DNA from: an uncultured Actinomycetes bacterium
GTDB taxonomy: Bacteria > Actinomycetota > Acidimicrobiia > Acidimicrobiales > RAAP-2
Length of the DNA stretch: 64,000 bases
Assembly: GCA_903871335.1 (NCBI GenBank)
Contig: CAIQGE010000033.1
Coordinates: 78,472-142,471, forward strand
Direction of reading: 5' to 3'
In this document: in pieces, positions 17,441-27,213 of the stretch
Numbering within the stretch: the stretch's first letter is position 1
How the letters are laid out: each line of letters begins with the position of its first letter
Translations under genes and position numbers: made by a program
The notes under the pieces: generated by a model
The model's input: only the letters and a program-made list of their open reading frames with translations
Database searches by the model: none
What the model was told of the DNA's origin: nothing

Positions 17441-19647
17441 GATGATGTCTTTCGGCCGGGTAATTGTCGGAACGCGTCAAAGACTCCGTCGACACCCTTA
17501 ATCGCAACCAGCAGGCTCGCGAGGTGGGCGGGGTCGGCCAATTCAACGTCAAAGGTCATGCGCACAATACGGTCGCTGGATGTCGCCGAGTGCGAGGACA
17601 CGATGTTCAAGTGATATTCCGCGACGACGCGCGAGACGTCAAAGAGGAGTCGTGATCGATCGAACGCCATGATCTCGAGCGTGGCGCGGTAGACCCCACG
17701 ACTCGATCCATCCCACTCGACGTCAATGATTCGGTCCCCAAGTCGACCCGCGAGGGCCACAGCGTTCGAGCAGTCTGTTCGGTGCACCGACACGCCTCGG
17801 CCCTGCGTCACAAAACCCATGATCTGATCACCCGGCACCGGTGAACAGCACCGCGCCAGGTGCACCATCACGTCATCCAGACCTTCGACGTACACGCTCG
17901 CCGTTCGGCTAGTAGCGCGTCCCGCTCGTGGAGCCTTCGTCACGGTGGTCGGCAATTGCTCGGCCTCACCACCTCGCATTTCACGTTCCAGACGTTGGAC
18001 GATCGACACGGCCGAGATCTGGCCTCCACCGATCGCCATCAACAAACTGTCGACATCGTCCATGTTGAGCGCCTTGGCCACCGACGCCAGAGCCGAGGAA
18101 CTCATGGACGTGTGGATAGGCATACCTTCACGACGAAGTGTCTTGGTGAGGTCTTCTCGACCCATCTCGATGGCGTCCTCACGTCGTTCACGTTGGAACC
18201 ACTGGCGAATCTTGGACTTTGCCCGGGACGACACCGCGATGGTGAGCCAGTCGCGCGACGGACTGGCGGACTCGGCCTTGTTGGTCACGATTTCCACGAC
18301 GTCCGCCGAATTGAGCACGGTATCCAACGGCACGAGGCGACCATTGACCTTGGCCCCTACGCACCGATGTCCCACTTCCGTGTGAATCGCGTAGGCGAAA
18401 TCAATCGGCGTCGCGCCAGAGACGAGCGGGATCACCCGACCCTTCGGCGTAAACACGTACACCTCGTCTTGCCCGAGGTCGAGCTTGAGAGCCTCCAGAA
18501 AGGCAATCGGGTCGTGCTCTTCTTCATCGACGTCGGCAATCCGCTGCATCCAGGCAATCTCCGAGGGTGACGCCTTCTCTTTGTATCCCCAGTGCGCCGC
18601 AATACCGAACTCCGCCCGTCGGTGCATCTCCTGCGTGCGCACCTGCACTTCGACGCTCTTGCCGCGGGGGCCAATGACCGTGGTGTGAAGTGATTGGTAG
18701 AGATTGAATTTCGGAGAGTTGATGTAGTCCTTAAATCGGCCCTGCACCGGAGGCCAGAGTGCGTGAATCGCTCCCAGGACCGCCCAACAGTCCCGTTCTT
18801 CTTCCACGATGACGCGAAGTCCCACGAGGTCGAAGATCTCATCGAACTCTTTCCCGTTGACCACCATCTTTTCGTAGATACTCCACAAGTGCTTCGGGCG
18901 TCCTCGCACGTCAGCCGTGATCCCCATCGCGAGAACTTTTTCGCGCAACATTTCCATCACCTGAGCTACGTATTCCTCGCGCTCGGGCGCGCGAGAGGCG
19001 ACCATCTGTTCAATTTCCGCGTAACGCTTTGGGTGCAACGTCGCAAAACACAGATCCTCGAGCTGCCACTTGACCTGTTGCACACCGAGGCGGTGAGCGA
19101 GCGGCGCGTAGACGTCCAAGGTCTCCTGAGCAATCGCACGCTGCTTCGCGATCGGCATGACCGAGATCGTGCGCATGTTGTGCAGGCGGTCAGCCAACTT
19201 GATGAGCAGAACGCGCCAGTCCTGAGCCATGGCGATGAACATCTTGCGAATGGTGGCGGCCTGTTGCGCTTCTTTCGAGTCGAATTCAAGGCGGTCCAAT
19301 TTCGTCACGCCATCGACGACCCGAGCGATATTGTCGCCAAATTCAGAAGCGATGAACGCCACGGTCATTCCCGTGTCTTCGACTGCGTCGTGCAACAGGG
19401 CGCCCGCAATCGTCGCCTCGTCGAGACCTAAATCAGCGACAATCTGGGCTACGGCAATGGGGTGTGTGACGTACGGCTCGCCGGTTCGACGCAGCTGTTG
19501 ATCGTGCGCTTCAATTGCCGCCAGCCCCGCTCGCTGCACCAAATCGACGTCGCCCTCGGGGTGATGTTGACGGAACGTGGCGGTCAGCGGGGCGAGCAGG
19601 GACGCGAGTGCGTTCCCGTCGGATCCACGGGCCACGAGGCTGACCAT
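17437..19647 (-). CDS. rel: Bifunctional (p)ppGpp synthetase/hydrolase Rel
   Basis: 736 residues. The hydrolase domain has intact metal ligands (H62, H86-D87 in LLHDAVEDT) and the LADRLHNMRT stretch; the synthetase domain has RFKDYI, the RxKD charge motif of bifunctional Rel enzymes, followed by NLYQSLHTTVIGP. TGS (ATPIDFAYAIHTEVGH), a helical domain and a terminal ACT domain complete the usual order. It makes and degrades the stringent-response alarmone. It lies 19 bp after secF and overlaps hisS by four bases. Confidence 0.95.
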   Translation of the reverse strand: MVSLVARGSDGNALASLLAPLTATFRQHHPEGDVDLVQRAGLAAIEAHDQQLRRTGEPYVTHPIAVAQIVADLGLDEATIAGALLHDAVEDTGMTVAFIASEFGDNIARVVDGVTKLDRLEFDSKEAQQAATIRKMFIAMAQDWRVLLIKLADRLHNMRTISVMPIAKQRAIAQETLDVYAPLAHRLGVQQVKWQLEDLCFATLHPKRYAEIEQMVASRAPEREEYVAQVMEMLREKVLAMGITADVRGRPKHLWSIYEKMVVNGKEFDEIFDLVGLRVIVEEERDCWAVLGAIHALWPPVQGRFKDYINSPKFNLYQSLHTTVIGPRGKSVEVQVRTQEMHRRAEFGIAAHWGYKEKASPSEIAWMQRIADVDEEEHDPIAFLEALKLDLGQDEVYVFTPKGRVIPLVSGATPIDFAYAIHTEVGHRCVGAKVNGRLVPLDTVLNSADVVEIVTNKAESASPSRDWLTIAVSSRAKSKIRQWFQRERREDAIEMGREDLTKTLRREGMPIHTSMSSSALASVAKALNMDDVDSLLMAIGGGQISAVSIVQRLEREMRGGEAEQLPTTVTKAPRAGRATSRTASVYVEGLDDVMVHLARCCSPVPGDQIMGFVTQGRGVSVHRTDCSNAVALAGRLGDRIIDVEWDGSSRGVYRATLEIMAFDRSRLLFDVSRVVAEYHLNIVSSHSATSSDRIVRMTFDVELADPAHLASLLVAIKGVDGVFDAFRQLPGRKTSS

Positions 19648-19666
19648 CTCGTCAGCCTACCGGCCG

Positions 19667-20815
19667 CTACTTGCGCTTTTGCTTCCGAGGCTTGGCTTCG
19701 ATGGCCTTGACGTTCGCCGCCGCGTTCACGCGTGCCCTCGTCGCCGTCACTCGATCGGACGACAACGACGCCGCGGCCGCCGGTGTGATCACCGCTCGCG
19801 CCTCGCGAGACTCGATCTTCTTGCGCAGATCACGGAAGCGGGGCTCACGCTCTTTCAAGATGGCCAAAATGGGCGCCGCGATGAAAAGTGACGAGTAGGC
19901 ACCACTCAAGAGACCGACGAACAGGGCGAGACCATAGTCCTGCAGGGTTGTTGCACCGAGAAGTTCGGCGCCGACCAACAGGACCGACAGCACGGGCAGA
20001 ATCGCCACCAGTGAGGTGTTGATCGAACGCGCCAACGTCTGATTCATCGACAAGTTGACCATGTCGGAATACGTGAGTGTTCCCGAATTCATGATGCCGC
20101 GCGAATTATCGCGAACACGGTCGAACACCACGACCGTGTCGTACAGGGAGTAACCGAGAATCGTGAGCACCGCGATGACCGTGTCCGGGGTGACCTGGAA
20201 CCCAAACAATGAGTACACACCGATCGTCACCAACAGGTCGTGCAGCATCGCGAGGAAAGCGGCGAGCGCCATCTTGGGCTCAAACCGGAAACTGATGTAG
20301 ATAACGACGGCGACAAAGAACGCGAGGAGCGCCTCGAGTGCCCTATTCGTGATTTGTCCACCCCACGTCGGACCCACGGTTGACACCGAGACCTGATCGA
20401 CGCTGGTGTTCGCTAATTTCGCGAGCGCCACGGATACTTCGTTGATCGTCTTGTTCTGGTTCGCCTGGGTCATACCGTTGAGGTTGGCCTCCACGTGGAT
20501 GGTCTTGCCACCCAGGATTGAAACGACGGGATCCTTCAAGCCAGCGTTCACGACCGTGTTGTACGCCTCTTGTTGTGTGACGTTGTGCGCGAGGACTTCC
20601 CACGAATCGCCACCCTTGAAGTCGATGCCGAGGTTGAGGCCACGAATGCCGAGGGACAAGATGCCCGCCACGATGATGATCGCGGAAATGGTGAACCACG
20701 TCTTGCGACGACCGACGAAGTCAATGTGCGTGAGTCCACGGTTCAGGCGCGCGAAAGCCCCCAAATGCTCCGTCTCCTCCGGCGATTCCGGTTCGAGAAC
20801 AGTCTGGTCAGTCAT
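19667..20815 (-). CDS. secF: Protein translocase subunit SecF
   Basis: About 382 residues; six membrane segments with a large periplasmic-side loop after TM1. SecF signatures: GLNLGIDFKGGDSWEV, the VLTILGYSLYDTVVVFDRVRDN segment and NQTLARSINTS. It works with SecD and YajC to pull preproteins out of the Sec channel using proton motive force. The ATG at 20815 (MTDQTVLEP) is chosen because the upstream part of the frame lies inside secD. A basic tail (AKPRKQKRK) ends the protein. Confidence 0.93.
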   Translation of the reverse strand: MTDQTVLEPESPEETEHLGAFARLNRGLTHIDFVGRRKTWFTISAIIIVAGILSLGIRGLNLGIDFKGGDSWEVLAHNVTQQEAYNTVVNAGLKDPVVSILGGKTIHVEANLNGMTQANQNKTINEVSVALAKLANTSVDQVSVSTVGPTWGGQITNRALEALLAFFVAVVIYISFRFEPKMALAAFLAMLHDLLVTIGVYSLFGFQVTPDTVIAVLTILGYSLYDTVVVFDRVRDNSRGIMNSGTLTYSDMVNLSMNQTLARSINTSLVAILPVLSVLLVGAELLGATTLQDYGLALFVGLLSGAYSSLFIAAPILAILKEREPRFRDLRKKIESREARAVITPAAAASLSSDRVTATRARVNAAANVKAIEAKPRKQKRK

Positions 20816-22334
20816 TGGAGTCTCCCCCGTCAGTCGCGTACTGGGTGCCCACACCCGCGGCAAGTGACATCGCCGACGAAGGATTGGCTCCCGCGCGTCG
20901 ACCCAGCAAGGTCACGATCGGACGCGTGAAGTACCACGTAAAGAAGATGTCCATCAGCGTGGACAAACCGAGGAAGAACGCGAAGCCTCGCACCGATCCG
21001 ACGGCAATCAGGTAGAGCAATCCAGCGGCGAGCAGACTCACGAAGTCCGCCGCCAACACCGTACGCCAGGCCGACTTGAAGCCCCGGTCCACCGAAGTTC
21101 GCAGCGTTCGACCAGCCCTCGTTTCATCCTTTAATCGTTCGAAATACACGATGTAGCTGTCGACGGTAATACCAATGGACACAATCAATCCGGTGACACC
21201 CGCCAAGTCAAAACTAGGAGCGATCGCCGTGTGAGCGAGCGCGGAGATGATCGCCCACAGCAGAGCGGCCGTCAGAGTCAGACCAAGAACAATCACGAGA
21301 CCCAGACCTCGGTAATACACGATCGTGTACAACAGGACGAGGGCCAAACCCACGAGGCCGGCGCCGAGACCCGCCACGAGAGCGCTGTGACCGAGGCTCG
21401 GGGACACGGTCTGTGTCGTGAGCTGGATGAGCTTCACGGGCAGCGCGCCGTACTGCATGATGTTCGCGAGCGCCTTGGCTTGGGTTTCTGTGAAGTTGCC
21501 CGAGATCGTTCCCGATCCACCGAAACTCGTAAAGGACGCCTGGTCGGGTTGGATGATCGGTGCCGACTGCACCACACCGTCGAGCTCGATCGCCACGTAG
21601 GTGTGGAAACTCGACTGAGCCAACGCGTCCCACTCTGCGCTCCCCGCGGAGGTGAGCGAGTAATTCACTTCCCACTGACCAATCTGGCTTTGTCCCGCAC
21701 TCGCGCTCGCGATCGCGGTACCGGTGAGGGGTGCCGGGCCGAGGACGTATCGCTGTGTCGGGTTGCCGGCGAGAGGAAGAAGCACACGCTGGGACGCGAG
21801 GTCGAGCAGCGGTGGTGTGGACTTGAGGTTCGTAAAGGTCGAGTCAACCGGAGGAACCAAATTCTGGTGGTTGTAGTAGTACATGGCGAACTGGGCCGTC
21901 GTGGCCGTTGCCGAGTTGCACGAGGGCAAAGTGGCCACGTACGTCGTTTTGGTGGTCGTCGCTGGAATCGTTGCGAGACATTCGACCGGGCGGAAGAGCA
22001 GCTGACCAGTCTGCGAGATCGATTGCAGCACCTGTCGGGCATTCGTCACACCCGGGGCCGATACAACGATGGTGTTGCCCTGAATATTGACCTGAGCACC
22101 CGAAACGCCGAATCCATCGATTCGGTTCGTGATGATGTCGGCCGCAGTCTGGAGGTCCGCTTGCGAAACCTTGTGAGCGGGCTTGTAGACAACCGACAGT
22201 CCACCGGCCAAGTCAAGTCCCAGCTTGGGCTTCCAGCCCACGAGCAGCGTTGCTGACAACGACGCAATTGAGATGACAATTACGAGGACCAAGCTGATGA
22301 TCATCGATCGACGAGCATTGGAGCGTACGGCCAT
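20808..22334 (-). CDS. secD: Protein translocase subunit SecD
   Basis: 508 residues; six membrane segments and a big extracytoplasmic P1 domain. Landmarks: GLDLAGGLSVVYKP near residue 38, GVSGAQVNIQGN, FTETQAKALANIMQYGALPVKL, and SIGITVDSYIVYFERLKDE in the membrane half. An Ala/Thr-rich insertion (about 115-150) lies in P1. The start overlaps the yajC stop by one base (TAATG) and the stop overlaps secF. Confidence 0.94.
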   Translation of the reverse strand: MAVRSNARRSMIISLVLVIVISIASLSATLLVGWKPKLGLDLAGGLSVVYKPAHKVSQADLQTAADIITNRIDGFGVSGAQVNIQGNTIVVSAPGVTNARQVLQSISQTGQLLFRPVECLATIPATTTKTTYVATLPSCNSATATTAQFAMYYYNHQNLVPPVDSTFTNLKSTPPLLDLASQRVLLPLAGNPTQRYVLGPAPLTGTAIASASAGQSQIGQWEVNYSLTSAGSAEWDALAQSSFHTYVAIELDGVVQSAPIIQPDQASFTSFGGSGTISGNFTETQAKALANIMQYGALPVKLIQLTTQTVSPSLGHSALVAGLGAGLVGLALVLLYTIVYYRGLGLVIVLGLTLTAALLWAIISALAHTAIAPSFDLAGVTGLIVSIGITVDSYIVYFERLKDETRAGRTLRTSVDRGFKSAWRTVLAADFVSLLAAGLLYLIAVGSVRGFAFFLGLSTLMDIFFTWYFTRPIVTLLGRRAGANPSSAMSLAAGVGTQYATDGGDSND

Positions 22335-22714
22335 TAGTGACCCTCCTCCTGTTCTGAATCCTCGCCGCCTGCGTTGGGGTCATCGGAGATGACATCATCA
22401 AAGGGAACCGGCAACTTTTGGGCAATGGCCCGACGAACGAAGTCCATTTCGTGTCCGCTGGACGAGCGCAACGTGATCGTGTCGCCCTCGATCTTGGTGA
22501 CTTCGCCCACGATACCGCCAATGGTCTGGGCGCGATCTCCCACCTCAACCATGCTGTTGGTGGAACGCTGAGCCTTCGCCTTCTTGCTACGGGGCCGAAG
22601 ATAAAAGAAGTAGAAAGCACCGAATAGTGCGATGTAGATGAAGATGATGTACGACGCGGAACTTGTCTTGGCCTTGGCGGCCGAGAGAAGCAGCGTCGAA
22701 ACGGCGTAAATCAT
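22334..22714 (-). CDS. yajC: Preprotein translocase subunit YajC
   Basis: 126 residues: one membrane helix (about 22-41) followed by the YajC core FYLRPRSKKAKAQR and VGDRAQTIGGIVGEVTKIEGD, then an acidic tail (DDVISDDPNAGGEDSEQEE). It is an accessory of SecDF. AAGGA lies seven bases before the ATG, a clear ribosome site, in contrast to the many leaderless starts nearby. Its position ruvB-yajC-secD-secF is the classic bacterial order. Confidence 0.92.
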   Translation of the reverse strand: MIYAVSTLLLSAAKAKTSSASYIIFIYIALFGAFYFFYLRPRSKKAKAQRSTNSMVEVGDRAQTIGGIVGEVTKIEGDTITLRSSSGHEMDFVRRAIAQKLPVPFDDVISDDPNAGGEDSEQEEGH

Positions 22715-22766
22715 TCATTCGTCCTTCGTATGGTCCAAAGAACCCTAGTAGATCAGCCCCCCGACG

Positions 22767-23807
22767 CTAAAGCAGCCCACCACCAGGAACGGGTAACGAC
22801 AAGTGTTCGTACGCTCGCTGCGTCGCCACGCGGCCTCGTGGCGTGCGGATAAGCAGACCTTCGCGGATGAGGTACGGCTCGTAGGCCTCTTCAATGGTGG
22901 CGGGCTCTTCACCGCAGGCGTGCGCCAACGTCACCAAGCCCACCGGCTGACCTCGAAATTGCTCGCAGAGCAAGCCCAAAATACGACGATCGACCTTGTC
23001 GAGGCCCCTCTCGTCGACGCCAAACAGAAGTAGTGCTCGTCGGGCCACGTCGGTTGTGACTACCGAGGTGCCCTCGACCTGGGCTACGTCGCGAACCCGA
23101 CGCAGCAAACGATTCGCGATCCGCGGTGTTCCACGGCTCCGTCGCGCGACTTCCCGAGCGCCGCCATCATCAAGCTCCACTCCGAGAAGTCCGGCCGACC
23201 TACGGACAATTTCCGCCAAATCGTCGTTGTCGTAGAGATCGAGTCGACCGACGAAACCAAAGCGATCTCTCAAAGGAGCCGCGACCAGGCCGGTACGAGT
23301 CGTGGCACCGACCAACGTGAACGACGGCAGTTCGAGGCGAACCGAGCGGGCCGACGGGCCACGTCCAATCATCACGTCAAGTCGCCGATCCTCCATTGCC
23401 GGATAAAGGACTTCTTCGACCGATCGGTGCAGACGATGGATCTCGTCGATGAAGAGGACCTCCCCCTCTTGTAAGTCGGTCAAAAGGGCCGCAAGGTCAC
23501 CCGGCCTCGACATCACCGGGCCTGACGTGATCCGAAGAGCCACGCCCATTTCGCTCGCCACAATCGCCGCCAGTGACGTTTTGCCGAGACCCGGCGGACC
23601 GGCGAACAACAGGTGATCACTGGGCTGATTTCTTTCGCGCGCCGCCGCCAGCACAATCTTCAGGTGGCCGACGAGTTCGCTCTGCCCGATAAATTCGCCC
23701 AACTCTCGTGGCCGGAGAGTCACTTCTTCTCGACGCTCGGTCTCGTCGAGAACCGCTGGAACCACCACGCCCGGCGCCGGGGTCAAGGGACTCTCACGAC
23801 GACTCAT
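22767..23807 (-). CDS. ruvB: Holliday junction branch-migration helicase RuvB
   Basis: 346 residues. AAA+ motor: Walker [10 protein letters not shown] (70-78), Walker [16 protein letters not shown], arginine-finger region [19 protein letters not shown], and the C-terminal winged-helix part with RTPRGRVAT. Drives branch migration with RuvA. The ATG overlaps the ruvA stop as ATGA. The gap to yajC is about 50 bp and carries a weak TAGGGT box that could give yajC-secDF some separate transcription. Confidence 0.96.
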   Translation of the reverse strand: MSRRESPLTPAPGVVVPAVLDETERREEVTLRPRELGEFIGQSELVGHLKIVLAAARERNQPSDHLLFAGPPGLGKTSLAAIVASEMGVALRITSGPVMSRPGDLAALLTDLQEGEVLFIDEIHRLHRSVEEVLYPAMEDRRLDVMIGRGPSARSVRLELPSFTLVGATTRTGLVAAPLRDRFGFVGRLDLYDNDDLAEIVRRSAGLLGVELDDGGAREVARRSRGTPRIANRLLRRVRDVAQVEGTSVVTTDVARRALLLFGVDERGLDKVDRRILGLLCEQFRGQPVGLVTLAHACGEEPATIEEAYEPYLIREGLLIRTPRGRVATQRAYEHLSLPVPGGGLL

Positions 23808-24382
23808 TGCCGACCCAATTGTCGCAGCGCCACGCGAAGCGCCCCCGCATCGTCGCCCGGCAGCTCGACGCCCGCGAGAGCGTCGCGGATTTCCCCCGCG
23901 CTGTAGCCCAACTGCCGTAACGCCACCGCCACGTCACCGCTCAAGGATTCCTCCACCTGTCGCTCGGACAGTGTGTCGAGTGACGGCAGTTTTCCGTTGA
24001 GTTCCAAGACCAGTCGTGAGGCCGTCTTCTTGCCAATGCCGGGAATCTTGGCCAGAGTCGTGACATCCTCGGCCGCGATCGCTGCAGCCAGTTCCCCCGG
24101 CGTCATGGCCGACAATGCGCCCATGGCAGTCGAGGGGCCGACACCGGGCGTTGCGAGGAGAAACGAAAAGGTGTCCTTCTCGTCCGAGGTGAAAAATCCG
24201 TAGAGAACGATCGCGTCATCACGGACATTCGTGTGAATAAACAGTTCGACATCGGTTCCGATGGTGAGGGACTCCGTGGTCCGAGAAGGAACATGAACGA
24301 GGTAGCCCACGCCCCCCACATCAATGATCAGTTCACCGTTGGGCGACACCGACCGCACGTCGCCGCGCAACCAACCGATCAC
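23804..24382 (-). CDS. ruvA: Holliday junction DNA-binding protein RuvA
   Basis: 192 residues starting at GTG 24382 (VIGWLRGDV), which overlaps the ruvC TGA as GTGA; the frame runs further upstream but inside ruvC. OB-fold domain I, two helix-hairpin-helix motifs ([13 protein letters not shown] and [16 protein letters not shown]) and a C-terminal RuvB-binding domain ([12 protein letters not shown]) are seen. Binds four-way junctions as a tetramer and recruits RuvB. Confidence 0.94.
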   Translation of the reverse strand: MIGWLRGDVRSVSPNGELIIDVGGVGYLVHVPSRTTESLTIGTDVELFIHTNVRDDAIVLYGFFTSDEKDTFSFLLATPGVGPSTAMGALSAMTPGELAAAIAAEDVTTLAKIPGIGKKTASRLVLELNGKLPSLDTLSERQVEESLSGDVAVALRQLGYSAGEIRDALAGVELPGDDAGALRVALRQLGRQ

Positions 24383-24891
24383 GACGCCGTCTCCAGACCG
24401 AGTCGCTGTTCGGTACGAGCGGTCATCAAGTAGGTAATAGCGAGCCCCAACGCGTCCGCCGCGTCTGCTGGCTCCGGAATGGTCTCGAGCCGACAATGAC
24501 GAGCCACCATGGACTGCACCTGCGCCTTGTCCGCCGCGCCGTAGCCGGTCACCGCGAGCTTGACCTCCTGGGCCGTGAATTGCCGCACCGGAGCGCCCAC
24601 GTCACCGGCGAGGCCGATGGCGATCCCGCTGGCTTGAGCGACCGAGATCGCGGTTCGAGCGTTGCGTTGAAAGAAGACCCGCTCCACCACGACGACATCG
24701 GGTCGCACGTCCGCCATCAATTCACGAAGGTCGACGAGCAGGCTCGCCAAGCGACGCTCCACGGGCCATTCGGCCGGACTCTCGAGAACACCGGCGCGGA
24801 GGGCCGTGAAGGTCTCCACATTCTTAAGGGATCCTTCAATCACTCCAAAGCCACATCGCGTGAGGCCGGGATCGATGCCGAGTACGAACAC
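24379..24891 (-). CDS. ruvC: Crossover junction endodeoxyribonuclease RuvC
   Basis: 170 residues, normal length. RNase H-like fold with LGIDPGLTRCG (D7), VVVERVFFQRNA (acidic residue near 70), and late DAADALGLAITY. Resolves Holliday junctions by paired nicks. The GTG start at 24891 has a TAGTAT box seven bases upstream, so the ruvCAB group may have its own leaderless transcript, separate from yebC 33 bp upstream. Confidence 0.95.
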   Translation of the reverse strand: MFVLGIDPGLTRCGFGVIEGSLKNVETFTALRAGVLESPAEWPVERRLASLLVDLRELMADVRPDVVVVERVFFQRNARTAISVAQASGIAIGLAGDVGAPVRQFTAQEVKLAVTGYGAADKAQVQSMVARHCRLETIPEPADAADALGLAITYLMTARTEQRLGLETAS

Positions 24892-24898
24892 GTGTTCG

Positions 24899-24904
24899 AT
24901 ACTA
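24899..24904 (-). promoter_or_regulatory. -10 box of ruvCAB, leaderless
   Basis: TAGTAT with seven bases to the GTG at 24891. It sits in the 32 bp gap after yebC. Confidence 0.45.
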
Positions 24905-24923
24905 ACCGTCCGACGACCCGAGA

Positions 24924-25673
24924 TCAGTCTTCGTAGGCCGCCAATAAGTCGTCAGGAATATCGAAGTTGGCGTACACGTTCTGCACGTCGTCGTGATCGT
25001 CGATGGCGTGCATCAAACGCAGAATCTTCTTGGATTCGGCCGCTTCGGTCACGGCAATCACGTTCTGCGGCACGAGCACCAGGTCGGCGCTGATCGCGTG
25101 CACGCCAAAAGCCTCCAGCGCGTCGCGTACGGCTCCCACTTCGTGGGGATCTGTGGTGACGATGAAGTTCTCACCATTCGACGACAAGTTCTCGCCGCCG
25201 GCTTCCATGACCCATTCGAGCAACTGATCCTCGTCCAGTGTGCCGGGGACTTCGATCGAGCCTTTGCGGTCGAATTGCCAGGACACGGCTCCCGGAGTGG
25301 CGATGTCGCCACCGTTTTTCGAAAAGATGTTCTTGATCTCGGCGCTCGTGCGGTTGCGATTGTCGGTCAAGGTTTCCACAATGACGGCCACCCCACCGGA
25401 CGCGTAGCCCTCGTAGCTCACTGATTCGTAGCGGACGCCTTCCAGCTCGCCCGTACCGCGCTTGATTGCTCGCTCAATCGTGTCGATTGGCACGGAGGCC
25501 TCGCGAGCCTTCTGGAACATCGTGCGCAATGAGGCATTGGCGGCGGGGTCGCCACCACCTTCGCGCGCGGCGACTTCCACTTGACGAATGAGTTTCGCGA
25601 ACTGCTTGGCTCGCGCTTGGTCTTTGGCACCCTTACGGTGCTTTGTGGTTGCCCATTTAGAGTGGCCGGACAT
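24924..25673 (-). CDS. yebC: YebC/PmpR family protein (TACO1-like)
   Basis: 249 residues beginning at the conserved MSGHSKWATTKHRKGA; the upstream extension of the frame is not family-like and GGAGGA precedes this ATG. Other landmarks: GYASGGVAVIVETLTDNRNRT read in part near 95-115, and FSKNGGDIATPGAVSWQF. The family has been described both as a transcription factor and as a factor that relieves ribosome pausing. Location upstream of ruvCAB is widespread. Confidence 0.93.
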   Translation of the reverse strand: MSGHSKWATTKHRKGAKDQARAKQFAKLIRQVEVAAREGGGDPAANASLRTMFQKAREASVPIDTIERAIKRGTGELEGVRYESVSYEGYASGGVAVIVETLTDNRNRTSAEIKNIFSKNGGDIATPGAVSWQFDRKGSIEVPGTLDEDQLLEWVMEAGGENLSSNGENFIVTTDPHEVGAVRDALEAFGVHAISADLVLVPQNVIAVTEAAESKKILRLMHAIDDHDDVQNVYANFDIPDDLLAAYED

Positions 25674-25682
25674 CATTCCTCC

Positions 25683-25696
25683 CGCCCCGTGGGGCG
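25683..25696 (-). promoter_or_regulatory. GC-rich hairpin in yebC 5' leader
   Basis: A perfect inverted repeat (CGCCCC, two-base loop, GGGGCG) lies between the candidate yebC promoter and its ribosome site. It could affect translation of yebC or end transcripts from pdxT; there is no U run. Confidence 0.3.
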
Positions 25697-25701
25697 CGAT
25701 C

Positions 25702-25707
25702 ATCCTA
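25702..25707 (-). promoter_or_regulatory. -10 box of yebC
   Basis: TAGGAT about 28 bases before the yebC ATG, giving a leader of some 20 bases that holds the GGAGGA ribosome site. Confidence 0.35.
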
Positions 25708-25712
25708 CTCAA

Positions 25713-26297
25713 TCAGGTAGAGATCGACCGAACGAACAGGTCGTGGATCGCGTCGGAACTCGTGAGTTCCGGGTGAAAGGAGCACCCCCACGCGCTCCCC
25801 TGTCGAACAAAGACGGGGTGTTCCCCATCTCCGTGATCAAGGCTCGCCAACACCTCAACGTCCTCTCCGATGGCATCGATGCGCGGAGCGCGAATGAAGA
25901 CGCCTGGTACCTCACCTACACCATCAACAGCGAGTGGAACTTCAAAGGAGGCCACCTGTCGTCCGTATCCGTTACGTCGCACCGAGACGTCAAGGGCGCC
26001 GAAGCTCCACTGATCACTTCGACCGTCGGCGATGTGTGACGACAGAAGGATGAGACCCGCGCACGTGCCGAAGACCGGCAGGTGCTCGTCCAACTTACGG
26101 GCCAGCACGTCGCGCAAGCCCGATGTCGTCAGCAAGTGCGAAATCGCGGTGGACTCGCCACCCGGAATAACCAGCGCGTCGATCTCGTCAAGCTGCTCAA
26201 CCGTTCGCACGGTCGCCACCTGGGCGTCGACACGCTGCAGGGCCCTCACGTGTTCGCGAACGTCACCTTGAAGGGCGAGGACGCCGACGAGCGGCAC
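25713..26297 (-). CDS. pdxT: Pyridoxal 5'-phosphate synthase glutaminase subunit PdxT
   Basis: 194 residues. Class I glutaminase: PGGEST oxyanion region (45-50), nucleophile C79 in FGTCAGLILL, and the His/Glu pair H175 and E177 in SFHPEL. Supplies ammonia to PdxS for the ribose-5-phosphate-dependent vitamin B6 route. The GTG start overlaps the pdxS TAG by one base (TAGTG). Confidence 0.95.
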   Translation of the reverse strand: MPLVGVLALQGDVREHVRALQRVDAQVATVRTVEQLDEIDALVIPGGESTAISHLLTTSGLRDVLARKLDEHLPVFGTCAGLILLSSHIADGRSDQWSFGALDVSVRRNGYGRQVASFEVPLAVDGVGEVPGVFIRAPRIDAIGEDVEVLASLDHGDGEHPVFVRQGSAWGCSFHPELTSSDAIHDLFVRSIST

Positions 26298-27193
26298 TAC
26301 CAGCCGCGCTCGGCCAAACGCTGCTCCAAAGTGGCCGTCTCGGCACCCTTCATCGCGGCCCCGAGGCCGGTGGAAACCTTGGCGACGATGGCGGCGTCCT
26401 GATAGTGCGTGGTCGCCTCGACGATGGCCCGAGCCATGCGCTCGGGATCTTCGCTCTTGAAAATACCCGAGCCCACAAAGACGGACTGCGCACCCAATTG
26501 CATGACCAACGACGCGTCAGCCGGTGTCGAAATGCCACCGGCGCAGAACATGGGAACCGGCAGTTCACCGAGGGCGGCCACTTCCTCAACGAGTGGCAGT
26601 GGTGCCTGCAAATCTTTGGCGAGAGCAAAGAGTTCGGCAGCATCAGCGGACTGCAATCGGCGAATCTGCTGGTTGATCGTGCGCAAGTGACGGACGGCTT
26701 CGACGATGTTCCCGGTGCCTGCTTCACCCTTGGAGCGAATCATGCACGCTCCTTCGCCAATGCGACGTAACGCTTCACCCAGATTCGTGGCTCCGCAGAC
26801 AAAGGGGACGGTGAATGCCCACTTGTCAATGTGGTTCGTCTCATCGGCCGGCGTGAGAACTTCGGATTCGTCGATGTAGTCAACATCCAGCGATTGCAGA
26901 ATCTGCGCCTCGGCGAAATGTCCAATGCGGGCTTTCGCCATGACCGGGATGGTCACCGTGGCCTGAATCTCGCGAATCATCTGGGGGTCGCTCATGCGCG
27001 CCACGCCACCGTCACGACGGATGTCCGCCGGAACGCGCTCGAGCGCCATCACGGCGACAGCCCCAGAATCCTCAGCGATCTTGGCCTGCTCGGGATTCAC
27101 CACGTCCATAATCACGCCACCGCGCAACATGTCCGCCAAGCCACGCTTCACGCGGGCCGTGCCGATTACCGAAGAATTTTCACCGTGTGCCAT
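26297..27193 (-). CDS. pdxS: Pyridoxal 5'-phosphate synthase lyase subunit PdxS
   Basis: 298 residues, a highly conserved (beta/alpha)8 enzyme that builds PLP from ribose 5-phosphate, glyceraldehyde 3-phosphate and ammonia. Signatures: [20 protein letters not shown] read in part at 22-41, catalytic lysine K87 in [10 protein letters not shown], the second lysine in [12 protein letters not shown], and [12 protein letters not shown] near 208. A TAGGCT box is six bases before the ATG, predicting a leaderless pdxS-pdxT message. Confidence 0.97.
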   Translation of the reverse strand: MAHGENSSVIGTARVKRGLADMLRGGVIMDVVNPEQAKIAEDSGAVAVMALERVPADIRRDGGVARMSDPQMIREIQATVTIPVMAKARIGHFAEAQILQSLDVDYIDESEVLTPADETNHIDKWAFTVPFVCGATNLGEALRRIGEGACMIRSKGEAGTGNIVEAVRHLRTINQQIRRLQSADAAELFALAKDLQAPLPLVEEVAALGELPVPMFCAGGISTPADASLVMQLGAQSVFVGSGIFKSEDPERMARAIVEATTHYQDAAIVAKVSTGLGAAMKGAETATLEQRLAERGW

Positions 27194-27199
27194 GCCCCC

Positions 27200-27205
27200 A
27201 GCCTA
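27200..27205 (-). promoter_or_regulatory. -10 box of pdxST, leaderless
   Basis: TAGGCT with six bases (GGGGGC) to the ATG at 27193. The G-rich spacer is not positioned as a ribosome site. Confidence 0.55.
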
Positions 27206-27213
27206 CTGGGGCC

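Noticed and set aside
16559..17614. A 351-codon plus-strand open frame
   Set aside because: It lies opposite hisS, which has all its motifs; the product has no hydrophobic core or recognisable domain.
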